A program made the position numbers and the translations under genes. DNA of 64,000 bases from Actinomycetota bacterium (GTDB lineage Bacteria; Actinomycetota; Thermoleophilia; Solirubrobacterales; 70-9). The notes beneath the pieces are model-generated. The model saw only the letters and a list, made by a program, of their open reading frames with translations. It ran no database searches and had not been told where the DNA came from. The stretch spans positions 1 through 64,000 of the forward strand of contig JAFDWF010000066.1 of the NCBI GenBank assembly GCA_018268575.1, read 5' to 3'. Within the stretch, counting starts at the first letter, position 1. Each line of letters begins with the position of its first letter. Below, piece after piece: positions 32,318 to 40,045 of the stretch.

Positions 32318-33307
32318 TCAGCCCTCTTCCCTGACCCTGCCCCAGGAGGCTCCGACCGCCCCGGACAGAGGCCCGGCGGCGACCAGGGCGCCGTCTTCGA
32401 TCCGCAGCGGCAGCTGCGGCAACGGGCGCACGGCGGGGCCGAAGATCCGTTCGCCGCCGTCGAGCACGTTGAAGGTCGAGTAGTGGCAGGGGCAGACGAG
32501 CGCCGGGCCGGGCGAGCGTTCGGCGAAGAGCGGGTAGCGGAAGAGGCTGACCGCGCACTGGGCGTGGGTGCAGATCTTCGAGAAGGCGAGGATCCCTTCC
32601 GGCGCCCAATCGGCGCGTTCCTCGGGCAGTTCGAGTTCCTCGGGCCGCACCCGGACGACGGCGAGCGAGGTGGCGAGCCCTTCTTTGTCGGCGCCCTCGG
32701 CGAAGGCGGTGAGAAACGAGCCGACGGCGAGGTCGTCGGCCTTCACCGGCATCCCGTTCTCCTCGACCAGGCGCACCCCGTCCTTCCAGGGCGAGGCGGC
32801 AAGGCGGTTCCCCACCGCCGGACCCAGCGAGGCGAGCGGGACGAGGGCGGCGGCGCCGAGCCCGACACCCGCCGCGGCGCCCGCCGCCCCGAGCAGACGC
32901 CGTCGCGTCACGCCGTCGATCCCTTCGCGCAGGGCGAAGGCGGAATCCTCGACCGGGGCTTCCTCCTGCTCGGGATCGGCGAAGCGCGGCCGCTCCTCTT
33001 CCAGGGTTTCCTGCGGGACGACCGCGGCGGCGGCGAGGATCAGCGCCGCGGCGATCAGGCCGAGGGCAACGGCGATGGAGAGGCCGAGGAGCTGGGTGTT
33101 CGCGTCGTCGAAGGCGTAGATCGCCACGAAGGCGAGTCCCGCCAGGCAGGCGGCGAAGAGGAGGGCTGCCGTCAGCGTCTCGGCGCGGGGAGAGGCGGGG
33201 AGCTCGCGCTCGCGGTATCCGGTCCGTCTCCTCGAGGCGCGCAGGACGAGGGCGGCGACGGCGTAGCGCCAGAGCCATGCAAGGGCGGCGGCGAGCCGGC
33301 GCCTCAT
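32318..33307 (-). CDS. qcrA: Rieske iron-sulfur subunit of the bc complex
   Basis: This 329-residue protein binds a 2Fe-2S cluster with CTHAQC at 246-251 and CPCHYS at 272-277. Three membrane helices (about 45-65, 71-97 and 139-161) precede the Rieske domain, the actinobacterial QcrA plan rather than the one-helix mitochondrial form. TRRRLLGAAGAAAG before the third helix resembles a twin-arginine signal. The overlap with qcrC is 4 nt. It passes electrons from menaquinol to the dihaem cytochrome c. Confidence 0.93.
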   Translation of the reverse strand: MRRRLAAALAWLWRYAVAALVLRASRRRTGYRERELPASPRAETLTAALLFAACLAGLAFVAIYAFDDANTQLLGLSIAVALGLIAAALILAAAAVVPQETLEEERPRFADPEQEEAPVEDSAFALREGIDGVTRRRLLGAAGAAAGVGLGAAALVPLASLGPAVGNRLAASPWKDGVRLVEENGMPVKADDLAVGSFLTAFAEGADKEGLATSLAVVRVRPEELELPEERADWAPEGILAFSKICTHAQCAVSLFRYPLFAERSPGPALVCPCHYSTFNVLDGGERIFGPAVRPLPQLPLRIEDGALVAAGPLSGAVGASWGRVREEG

Positions 33308-34128
33308 CGCGGCTCCTCCGCCTCGTCGTCGGCCCGGCTGCCGCCGAGGCGCTCGCCGATCAGGCGGGCGACGAGCAGCACGGCGGCCACGGCGGCGAAC
33401 CAGGCGACCAGGCCCTCGGGGACCGGGCCGATGTGACCGATCCCGAACCCGCCCGCGTCTTCGGGGTTCTGGGTCAGTTCGACATAGCGGGCGATCGAGT
33501 TCACCTCCGCCGGGGAGATCGTCCCTTCGGAGAACCTCGGCATCAGGTAGGGGCCGACCCGGATCGCCTCTCCCACCTCGGCCGGCGTCGCTTCGCCGAG
33601 CGGTGGCGCGTAACCCCCGATTGCGACACCGCCCTTGCCGCCGATCCCGTGGCAGCCCGCACAGGATTCGGTGAACAACCTCATCCCTTCGCTCACCGAG
33701 CCCTGCGACGGTTCCACCTTCGGGATCGCCGGGCCTTCGCCGAGCGAGCCGACGTAGGCATCGAGCGCTTCGATTTCCTTGTCGCCGAAGCGAGGTTCGC
33801 CGCGCAGCGGCTCGTCCCCGACCTGCCCGAGCGGCATCCGACCCGTCCGCAGGTAGAAGTCGGCGGCGGCTTCGCCGGCGTGCTTCAGCGAGGGCGCCTG
33901 CCCTTCGACGCCTTCGCCTTCGAAGCCGTGACAGCTCGAACAGGACTGTTCGAACAGTTCGGGTCCTTCGTCGAGTCTCGACACCTGCGACTCCAGTGCC
34001 GCGATCTCCGGACGAACTTCCACGGCGGCGGAGGAGCGGGTCACAGGGGGTTGCGCCAATGCGACGACGGCGAACGCACCGAGGAGAAGGGCCAGGGCGG
34101 CCATCGCGATCTGCCTAGCCCGCCGCAT
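33304..34128 (-). CDS. qcrC: Dihaem cytochrome c subunit of the bc complex
   Basis: This 274-residue protein has a signal or anchor helix at residues 8-25, two c-type haem sites CSSCH (63-67) and CAGCH (156-160), and a C-terminal membrane helix near 240-258. The two-haem, tail-anchored form is the QcrC of actinobacterial bcc-aa3 supercomplexes, which lack a free cytochrome c. Met ligands may lie in GRMPLGQ and YLMPRFSEG. The start overlaps the ctaG gene by 14 nt and the end overlaps qcrA by 4 nt. Confidence 0.92.
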   Translation of the reverse strand: MRRARQIAMAALALLLGAFAVVALAQPPVTRSSAAVEVRPEIAALESQVSRLDEGPELFEQSCSSCHGFEGEGVEGQAPSLKHAGEAAADFYLRTGRMPLGQVGDEPLRGEPRFGDKEIEALDAYVGSLGEGPAIPKVEPSQGSVSEGMRLFTESCAGCHGIGGKGGVAIGGYAPPLGEATPAEVGEAIRVGPYLMPRFSEGTISPAEVNSIARYVELTQNPEDAGGFGIGHIGPVPEGLVAWFAAVAAVLLVARLIGERLGGSRADDEAEEPR

Positions 34129-34825
34129 GAGCCACCTCCCGCGCCCGGGCCTTGCGCTCTTCGCGCAGGATCGCGACCCAGGCGACCGCGGCCGCGCCGA
34201 TGCCGAGCGGCAGCATCGAGGCGAGCATCGCGACGCCCGCCGCCTGGTAGCCGTCGAGCATCAATTTCACCGCGCCGATGTCGCTCGCCGACATCGCCGC
34301 CATCAGGAGGCCGGCGCGGGCCCAGGGGGACCAGCGGCCCGGCAGCGGCTCGACCGCGAGGCAGACGGCCCAGAGCCAGAGGGCGGTGAGGAGGAAGAGC
34401 AGGTGCTCGGCGACATGCAGGCTTTCGACGCGGAGGGAATCCCAGAAAAGCGGCGTCAGGTGGAAGGCGAGCTGGACGCCGACGAAGGCGGTGAAGGCGA
34501 GCGGCGGCCGGCAGAGGCGGCGAACCCAAGGCGAGCGGAGGAGCGCCGCCAGATCACGGGCCGCCGGACGAGGCAGCGCCCGCAGCATCAACGTGACCGG
34601 CCGTCCGAGCACGAGCAGTGGCGCGCCGACCGCGACGATCGCGCCGTGGCCCGCCATGTGGACGGCGAGCGAGACGTCGTCGAACCAGACGCCGGCACCG
34701 ACCACCGCCAGTCCGGCGGCGAAGCAGGCGATGCGCGTCCGCGGCCAGTCGGTCCAGCCCGCCAGCCACATGTAGCCGCCCATCAGGACCAACGACGGGA
34801 AGACGATCTGGAGGAGGTCGCTCAT
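34115..34825 (-). CDS. CtaG/COG3336-type cytochrome oxidase assembly membrane protein
   Basis: This 236-residue protein has six or seven helices. Conserved histidines occur in LAVHMAGHGAIVA, GVQLAFHLTPLFWDSLRVES and LHVAEHLLFLLTALWLW, the pattern of CtaG_Bacillus-type copper-delivery/assembly factors (not the Cox11 CtaG). It probably inserts CuB or matures the oxidase. The ATG at 34825 overlaps the small membrane subunit stop (ATGA), and it lies between oxidase and bc genes. Confidence 0.85.
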   Translation of the reverse strand: MSDLLQIVFPSLVLMGGYMWLAGWTDWPRTRIACFAAGLAVVGAGVWFDDVSLAVHMAGHGAIVAVGAPLLVLGRPVTLMLRALPRPAARDLAALLRSPWVRRLCRPPLAFTAFVGVQLAFHLTPLFWDSLRVESLHVAEHLLFLLTALWLWAVCLAVEPLPGRWSPWARAGLLMAAMSASDIGAVKLMLDGYQAAGVAMLASMLPLGIGAAAVAWVAILREERKARAREVAHAAG

Positions 34826-35184
34826 CGGCCGGCCCTCCGGCGCTCGCCCGTGATCTCGACGATCAGCCACACCAGGCCGAAGGCGCCGACCTCTGCGCCG
34901 ATCAGGACCAGCCAGAGGCCGCCGGTCAGGCCGATCGCGGCGAGTGCCCCGCCGATCGCGATCACCAGCACCGGCACGCTCACGCGGGCGAGGAGGCGCG
35001 GACCGCCGGGCGCCGGGCACAGACGGCTGAACGCCGCAAGCGGGATCAGCGAGACAGGGCCGACGAGGAAGAGAAGGGCGCTGGCGCTGCCGGCGCTCCA
35101 GATCGCCAGCATCGCGCCCAGCGCGACCATGATCGCCGACCACGCCAGCAGCGGGCCGCCGCCCCCTTTCGGCCCGCCGTTCAT
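34822..35184 (-). CDS. Small four-helix membrane protein of the oxidase operon
   Basis: This 120-residue protein has helices near residues 12-30, 36-50, 66-84 and 86-106 and a basic C-terminus (ERRRAGR). The position directly after ctaD, with ATGA overlaps on both sides, suggests an oxidase accessory subunit (subunit III/IV or CtaF-like), but it is shorter than CtaE and no conserved motif confirms this. No separate ctaE (subunit III) is visible in the operon. Confidence 0.65.
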   Translation of the reverse strand: MNGGPKGGGGPLLAWSAIMVALGAMLAIWSAGSASALLFLVGPVSLIPLAAFSRLCPAPGGPRLLARVSVPVLVIAIGGALAAIGLTGGLWLVLIGAEVGAFGLVWLIVEITGERRRAGR

Positions 35185-36833
35185 GCCGGTATCTCCGCCC
35201 CGCGCCCGCGGCGGCCGCGCTCCTCGTCCTCCCGTTCGCGCAGGTCGAGCAGCGGCGCGTGCGAGGTGATCTCCGGCAGCGAGGTGAAGTTGTCGCGCGG
35301 CGGCGGCGAGGTCGTCCACCACTCGAGCGTCTGGGCGCCCCAGGGGTCGTCCCCGGCCGGCTCCTTGCGATGCAGGGACACCACCAGGTTCGCCAACACC
35401 ATCACGACCCCGATCGCGATCACCCCGGCGCCGATCGAGGAGAGCAGGTTCAGGTCGCCGAGCCGCGGTTCGTAGTCGGCCACCCGCCGCGGCATCCCGT
35501 CGTAGCCGAGGATGAACATCGGGAAGAAGGTCAGGTTCGCGCCCAGCACGAGCACCCAGAAGCTGGCCTTCGCCAGGCGTTCGCGCAGCATCGCCCCGGT
35601 CGCCTTCGGGAACCAGTAGTGGACCCCGGCGAGGAGGCCGAAGAGGCTGCCCGCGAACAGCGTGTAGTGGAAGTGGGCGACGACGAAGTAGCTGCCGTTG
35701 ACGTGGTAGTCGAGCGGCGGCGAGGCGAGGATGATCCCGGTCAGCCCGCCGATCAGGAACTGGGCGATGAAACCGAGCGCGAACAGCATCGGGGCGCGGA
35801 GGAGGATCGTCCCGCCGATCATCGTGCCGATCAGGTCGAGGTACTCGATCCCGGCGGGCACCGCGAGGATGCTCGAGGTGAGCGAGTAGTACTGGTTCTT
35901 CACCGCCCCGGTGATGAACATGTGGTGCCCCCACACCGCCATCGAGAGTGCGGTGAAGAAGAGCAACGAGACGACCAGCGCGCGGTAGCCAAAGAACCGT
36001 TTGCGGGAGAAGGTGGCGACCGCTTCGCCGACCGCGCCGACGAAGGGGAAGAACATCACGTAGACGACCGGGTGGCCGTAGAACCAGAAGAGCTGTTGGT
36101 AGGCGACCGAGCCGGTCGAGCCGGTGAAGACCCCGCCGAGGTGGCGTTCGGCGAGCAGCAGCCCCATTGCCACCACCAACACCGGGAACGAGGCGACGAC
36201 CATGAAGGTGGTCGCCAGCATCGTCCAGCTGAACACCGGCAGCCGCAGCATCGTCATCCCCGGCGCCCGGTGTCGCAGGATCGTCAGCAGGATCGTGATC
36301 GCGATCAGGAGCGAGCCGAGCACCGCCAGTGCAACCCCGATCACCCACAGGTCCATTCCCACCCCGGGCGAGCCGGTGCTGTTGGAGAGCGGGATCGTCG
36401 CCGTCCAGGTGGCGTCCCCGGACCCGTTGTCGGTGAGGAATCCGGAGTACATCGTCAGGCCACCGCAGAGGTAGATCCAGAAGCCGAAGAGGGCGAGCCG
36501 TGGCGCCGCGATCTCCGAGGCGCCGACCTGCAGCGGCACCAGGTAGAGCCCCAGCCCGAGCGCCGCCGGGGTCATGAACAGGTAGATCATCCCCGACCCG
36601 TGCATGGTGAAGAGCTCGTCGTAGGTGTGGTCGGAGACGAACTGGAGGCCGGGCTGGGCGAGCTCGGCACGCATCGTCAACGCCAGCAGACCGCTGAGCC
36701 CGAAGAAGAAGATCGAGGCGAGCGCGATCTTCGCCGCCGTCTTCTTGTGGTCGGTGGCGGCGAGCCAGGCGAGGCCCCGTTCGAGCGCCGCGCCGCGGTC
36801 GGTGTCGAGGGCTACCGGTGCGTCGCCAGCCAT
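35181..36833 (-). CDS. ctaD: Haem-copper oxidase subunit I
   Basis: This 550-residue protein has 12 or more helices. The haem/copper ligands are present: His78 (TMHGS), His254 and Tyr258 in YGHPVVYV, His303-His304 in WGHHMF, and His387/His389 in VVAHFHYTLF. Two proton-path positions are unusual: the D-channel Glu of GHPEVY is Val256, and the K-channel Lys of VPTGIK is Glu330 (AVPAGIEY). The A2-type oxidases also lack the Glu but keep a YS pair, here YG. It overlaps ctaC by 22 nt and the next gene by 4 nt. Confidence 0.93.
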   Translation of the reverse strand: MAGDAPVALDTDRGAALERGLAWLAATDHKKTAAKIALASIFFFGLSGLLALTMRAELAQPGLQFVSDHTYDELFTMHGSGMIYLFMTPAALGLGLYLVPLQVGASEIAAPRLALFGFWIYLCGGLTMYSGFLTDNGSGDATWTATIPLSNSTGSPGVGMDLWVIGVALAVLGSLLIAITILLTILRHRAPGMTMLRLPVFSWTMLATTFMVVASFPVLVVAMGLLLAERHLGGVFTGSTGSVAYQQLFWFYGHPVVYVMFFPFVGAVGEAVATFSRKRFFGYRALVVSLLFFTALSMAVWGHHMFITGAVKNQYYSLTSSILAVPAGIEYLDLIGTMIGGTILLRAPMLFALGFIAQFLIGGLTGIILASPPLDYHVNGSYFVVAHFHYTLFAGSLFGLLAGVHYWFPKATGAMLRERLAKASFWVLVLGANLTFFPMFILGYDGMPRRVADYEPRLGDLNLLSSIGAGVIAIGVVMVLANLVVSLHRKEPAGDDPWGAQTLEWWTTSPPPRDNFTSLPEITSHAPLLDLREREDEERGRRGRGAEIPA

Positions 36834-37435
36834 CGGCCGTATCCCTTGTCGGACATCACGAGCACCCCGAAGCGCATGCCGCTGTGGCGGAAGCCGCAGA
36901 ATTCGGAGCAGAGGCCCTGCTCGCGGCCGAGTTCTTCGAATTCCATGTCGAAGTGGTTGACGCGGTGGGGGATCGCGTCTTTCTTGAAGCGCTGTTCAGG
37001 GATCCACATCGCGTGGATCACGTCGCTGGAGGTGAGCGCGAAGGACACCCTGCGTCCGGCGGGGACGGCGAAATTCGGTTCTCGATCGTTGTTTCCGATC
37101 ACCGTCACCCCCTGGCCCGGGTAGGTGAACTTCCAGCCCCACTGGAAGGCATCGACTTCGATCCGCACCGCGTCGGTCGCCGAGGAGTTGTCCTCCTCGG
37201 CCTCGGTGTGGAAGGTGCGGAAGACCAGCAGCGCGACGATCGCGAGGATCACCACCGCGGCACCGATCTCGACCGCGGTCCGTTCGTCAGGCCCCGAGGC
37301 CACCCGCCCCGGACGGTCCCGGTAGCGGACGACGGCGAAGAGGATCGCAGCGAGGACGAGGACGGCTACGCCGATCCCGATCCACAGGTAGAGCGACCAG
37401 ACGCTGGCGAAATCGCTGCGGGTGCTGCCCGACAC
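36812..37435 (-). CDS. ctaC: Cytochrome c oxidase subunit II with CuA site
   Basis: This 207-residue protein has two N-terminal helices (about 15-37 and 56-73) and a cupredoxin domain containing AFQWGWKF and the full CuA ligand set His141, Cys176, Glu178, Cys180, His184, Met187 (CSEFCGFRHSGM). No cytochrome c domain is attached. There is no lipobox. The GTG at 37435 lies 9 nt after GGGTAC, so the whole oxidase/bc operon (ctaC to 30362) appears to be driven by a stress-type promoter. Confidence 0.94.
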   Translation of the reverse strand: MSGSTRSDFASVWSLYLWIGIGVAVLVLAAILFAVVRYRDRPGRVASGPDERTAVEIGAAVVILAIVALLVFRTFHTEAEEDNSSATDAVRIEVDAFQWGWKFTYPGQGVTVIGNNDREPNFAVPAGRRVSFALTSSDVIHAMWIPEQRFKKDAIPHRVNHFDMEFEELGREQGLCSEFCGFRHSGMRFGVLVMSDKGYGRWLATHR

Positions 37436-37444
37436 GGCCAGAGG

Positions 37445-37469
37445 TACCCCAAGGCGGTTAGGCCTATCG
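37445..37469 (-). promoter_or_regulatory. SigB-type promoter of the oxidase/bc operon
   Basis: GATA (37469-37466), 15 nt, GGGTAC (37450-37445) on the minus strand, then CTCTGGCC and the ctaC GTG at 37435. The -35 equals that of the sugar porter promoter. Confidence 0.55.
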
Positions 37470-37489
37470 TCCCCCGTACCCCTGGGCGC

Positions 37490-37984
37490 TCACTGGTCGA
37501 GGCCCTTGTTCTCCGCGGCCTTATAGGCGATCTGGAAGAAGTCGGCGATGGTCAGCGCCGCGAAGACGGCGGCGAGGAAGCGGGTCAGCCGCGGCGCGAG
37601 AAGCAATCCGATCGAGAAGGCCGCGACCACCCAGAGGCCGAGGCAGTAGGGGCAGACCAACAGCTCGCCGATGGCCTTGCGGGCGCCGGTCCCGCGCGAG
37701 CGCTCGTCCAGCTCACCCGGCCCACCGCTCCCTTCGAGCTCGGCGAACGGCGCCCGCAGCGGGCTCGTCACCTTGTCCTTGGCGATCAACCGGCTCAACT
37801 TGTGCGAGGCGACGCCGATCAGCAGGACGTCGGCAGGCGCCGGACGCACGGGCAGCTGACGTCCCCGCCGACGGGCGATCAGGAGACCGGCCGCGAAGAG
37901 GCCGTTGAAGATCGCCATCGCGACGGAGTAGGCGAGGAGCGGAGGACGCTCCTCGGGGCGTGCGTACCGGTCGGTCACCGGCAT
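37490..37984 (-). CDS. DUF1360 membrane protein
   Basis: This 164-residue protein has a helix at about 17-37, the DUF1360 core PADVLLIGVASHKLSRLIAK DKVTSPLRAPF, and LLVCPYCLGLWVVAAFSIGL with the conserved C-P-Y-C. A C-terminal helix follows. Known members include Bacillus YvsC-like sporulation or stress proteins of unknown activity. The ATG at 37984 lies only 4 nt after GGGTAC, which makes the transcript leaderless; the upstream extension to 38038 is excluded because it would contain the promoter. Confidence 0.85.
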   Translation of the reverse strand: MPVTDRYARPEERPPLLAYSVAMAIFNGLFAAGLLIARRRGRQLPVRPAPADVLLIGVASHKLSRLIAKDKVTSPLRAPFAELEGSGGPGELDERSRGTGARKAIGELLVCPYCLGLWVVAAFSIGLLLAPRLTRFLAAVFAALTIADFFQIAYKAAENKGLDQ

Positions 37985-37988
37985 TGGC

Positions 37989-38013
37989 GTACCCGCCGTG
38001 GGGCGGGGGTAAC
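37989..38013 (-). promoter_or_regulatory. SigB/SigF-type promoter for the DUF1360 gene
   Basis: GTTA (38013-38010), exactly 15 nt, GGGTAC (37994-37989) on the minus strand; the ATG is 4 nt downstream. Very good match. Confidence 0.75.
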
Positions 38014-38039
38014 GGGCCACACACACGGTGGCGGTCATC

Positions 38040-38064
38040 GTTATCGCCGCCGGTCGGCGGGTAC
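38040..38064 (+). promoter_or_regulatory. SigB/SigF-type promoter for the YihY gene
   Basis: GTTA (38040-38043), exactly 15 nt, GGGTAC (38059-38064), CCC, then GTG at 38077. It lies back to back with the DUF1360 promoter about 27 nt away. Confidence 0.75.
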
Positions 38065-38076
38065 CCCATCGGGCTC

Positions 38077-39084
38077 GTGACCGATCGCCCTGACAGCACC
38101 GACTCCGACGCCGCGTTCCGCGATCGGGCGGCGGCCCCGCGGGCGGACTACGCGCCTCGGGGCGCCGAGCGTGGCACCGACTGGAAGGCGACGCTTAAGC
38201 GCACCGCCAAGGAGTTCATGGAGGACAACATGAGCGACTGGGCGGCGTCGCTGACCTACTACAGCCTGCTGTCCTTCTTCCCGGCCGTGATCGCGATGGT
38301 GTCGCTGATCGGGATCTTCGGCGACCCTCGCGCGACCACGCGGAGCCTGACGGAAATCGTCACCCAGATCGGCCCCGAATCGGCGGCGCAGACGTTCAAG
38401 GGCCCGATCGAATCGCTCACCGAAAACCGCACCACCGCGGGGTTCGCGCTGGTCTTCGGCATCCTCGCCGCGATCTGGTCGGCGTCCGCCTACACCGGCG
38501 CCTTCATGCGCGCGTCCAACGTGATCTACGAGACGCCCGAGGGACGCCCGTTCTGGAAGCTGCGCCCGCTGCAGCTCCTGGTCACCCTGGCGATGATCGT
38601 CCTGGTGACGCTGCTCGCGGTATCGCTGGTCCTCACCGGCCCGATCGTCGCCGCCGTCGCCGGTCCGCTCGGGATCGGCCCGACCGCGGTCGACATCTGG
38701 GACTTCGCGAAGTGGCCGGTCATGGCGCTGGTCTTCCTGCTCTTGCTGGCGATCCTCTACTACGCCTCGCCGAACGTGAAGCTGCGCGGCTTCAGCTGGG
38801 TCTCGGCGGGCAGCCTGGTCGCGTTCGTAGTCTGGATCGTCGCCTCCGCCCTCTTCGGCCTCTACGTCTCCCAGTTCGGGTCCTACGACAAGACCTACGG
38901 CACGCTCGCGGGCCTCGTCGCCCTCCTGGTCTGGTTCTGGATCACGAACCTGGCGATCCTCTTCGGACACGAGCTGAACGCGGAGCGCGAGCGCAGCCTC
39001 GAGCTCGCCGAAGGTCGCCCGCGCGCCGACCGGGAGATCCAACTCGAGCCGCGCGACGAGCCCAAGGACAAGCAGACGACCTGA
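38077..39084 (+). CDS. YihY/BrkB (UPF0761) membrane protein
   Basis: This protein has 335 residues. A charged 60-residue N-terminus is followed by DNMSDWAASLTYYSLLSFFP AVIAMVSLIG and five further helices. The family blocks ASNVIYETPEGRPFWKLRPL, KWPVMALVFLLLLAILYYASPN, GAELA/V-like GSLVAFVVWIVASALFGLYV and GTLAGLVALLVWFWITNLAI LFGHELNAE are complete. These proteins are often mis-called ribonuclease BN; they are integral membrane proteins of unclear transport role. The GTG start at 38077 is 12 nt after GGGTAC, which rules out the earlier in-frame starts. Confidence 0.9.
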   Translation: MTDRPDSTDSDAAFRDRAAAPRADYAPRGAERGTDWKATLKRTAKEFMEDNMSDWAASLTYYSLLSFFPAVIAMVSLIGIFGDPRATTRSLTEIVTQIGPESAAQTFKGPIESLTENRTTAGFALVFGILAAIWSASAYTGAFMRASNVIYETPEGRPFWKLRPLQLLVTLAMIVLVTLLAVSLVLTGPIVAAVAGPLGIGPTAVDIWDFAKWPVMALVFLLLLAILYYASPNVKLRGFSWVSAGSLVAFVVWIVASALFGLYVSQFGSYDKTYGTLAGLVALLVWFWITNLAILFGHELNAERERSLELAEGRPRADREIQLEPRDEPKDKQTT

Positions 39085-39108
39085 GCAGACGAGCGACGCC
39101 CGGGCCGA

Positions 39109-39891
39109 TCAGCCGGTCGAGGCATCCGCCGGCTCACCGTCAGCCGCCTCGCGCATGCGCTGCAGGGTCGCCCGCAGGAGCCGCGAGACGTGCATCTGCG
39201 AGCAACCGATCCGGGCGGCGATCTTCGTCTGCGGCATGTCCTCGATGAACCTAAGGCACAGAACCTCGCGCTCACGCTCGTCGAGGCCCGGCAACACCGA
39301 CTCGACGGTCAACCGATCATCGACCAGCTCATAGCCCTCGTCGACCTCCCCCAGCCATTCGGCTGCCGACGGAGTCTCGCCTTCGTCCGCGTGCAGAGGT
39401 GCGTCGATCCCCAACGGGCGGCGGTTCTCCGTCGCGGCCAGGGTCTCCAGCACCTCGTCGACCTCGAGTCGCGCCCGGGCGGCGATCTCGGCCGGGGTCG
39501 GTGGACGCGAGTGCTCCTCCGTCAACTCCTCGGTGACGGCCTCGACGGCGGCCATCCGGTCGTGCAGCCCGCGTGGGACCCGGATCGCCCACACCTTGTC
39601 GCGGAAGTACCGTTTGAGTTCACCCATGATCGTCGGCTTGGCGAAACCGATGAAAGGCGTGCCGCGCTCGACCTCATAGCGGTCGATCGCGTTCAGGAGG
39701 CCGAGGCTGGCGACCTGGACGAGGTCGTCGTAGGGCTCGACGACTCCGGCATAACGGCCTGCCATGCGTCGCGCGACCGGCAGGTACATGGCCACCAGCT
39801 CCTCGCGTGCCGCCTGGTCTCGCTGGCCGTTCAGACGTCGCCATAGCTGCTTCTCGTGCAGGTCGTCAACAGGCGTCAGAGTCGCGTTCAT
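39109..39891 (-). CDS. SigB/SigF/SigG-type stress sigma factor
   Basis: This 260-residue group 3 sigma factor has region 2 as LVAMYLPVARRMAGRYAG, YDDLVQVASLGLLNAIDRYE and GTPFIGFAKPTIMGELKRYF RDK. Region 3 is VPRGLHDRMAAVEAVTEELT with RPPTPAEIAARARLEVDEVL. Region 4 is LDEREREVLCLRFIEDMPQTKIAARIGCSQMHVSRLLR; the I-G-x-S-Q-M-x-V-S-R-x-L-R end is diagnostic of SigB/SigF. Such factors in actinobacteria read GNNT...GGGTAY promoters, exactly the motif repeated in this window. The ATG at 39891 has GGAGGTCCCG upstream. No anti-sigma kinase gene lies beside it. Confidence 0.94.
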   Translation of the reverse strand: MNATLTPVDDLHEKQLWRRLNGQRDQAAREELVAMYLPVARRMAGRYAGVVEPYDDLVQVASLGLLNAIDRYEVERGTPFIGFAKPTIMGELKRYFRDKVWAIRVPRGLHDRMAAVEAVTEELTEEHSRPPTPAEIAARARLEVDEVLETLAATENRRPLGIDAPLHADEGETPSAAEWLGEVDEGYELVDDRLTVESVLPGLDEREREVLCLRFIEDMPQTKIAARIGCSQMHVSRLLRATLQRMREAADGEPADASTG

Positions 39892-40045
39892 CGGGACCTC
39901 CGTGATGGTGGGTTTCCCCGACTCAGCCGCCCTGGGCCTCTTGGCGTGCGGATGCGTACGGTTATGTGGGTGCGCCCTGTGGACGTTGCGGGTACAACCG
40001 CCGCCGCCTTTGGGCTGCCCTCGTGCTACCCGGCCGGACCGGCTT

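Noticed and set aside
38077-39084. Ribonuclease BN annotation for the YihY protein
   Set aside because: The label is historical; the protein is a six-helix membrane protein with no nuclease motif.
39996-40005. GGGTAC near 40000 upstream of the SigB/SigF-type gene as an autoregulatory promoter
   Set aside because: It is on the plus strand, while the sigma gene is on the minus strand and more than 100 nt away. No minus-strand GGGTAC was seen in front of 39891.
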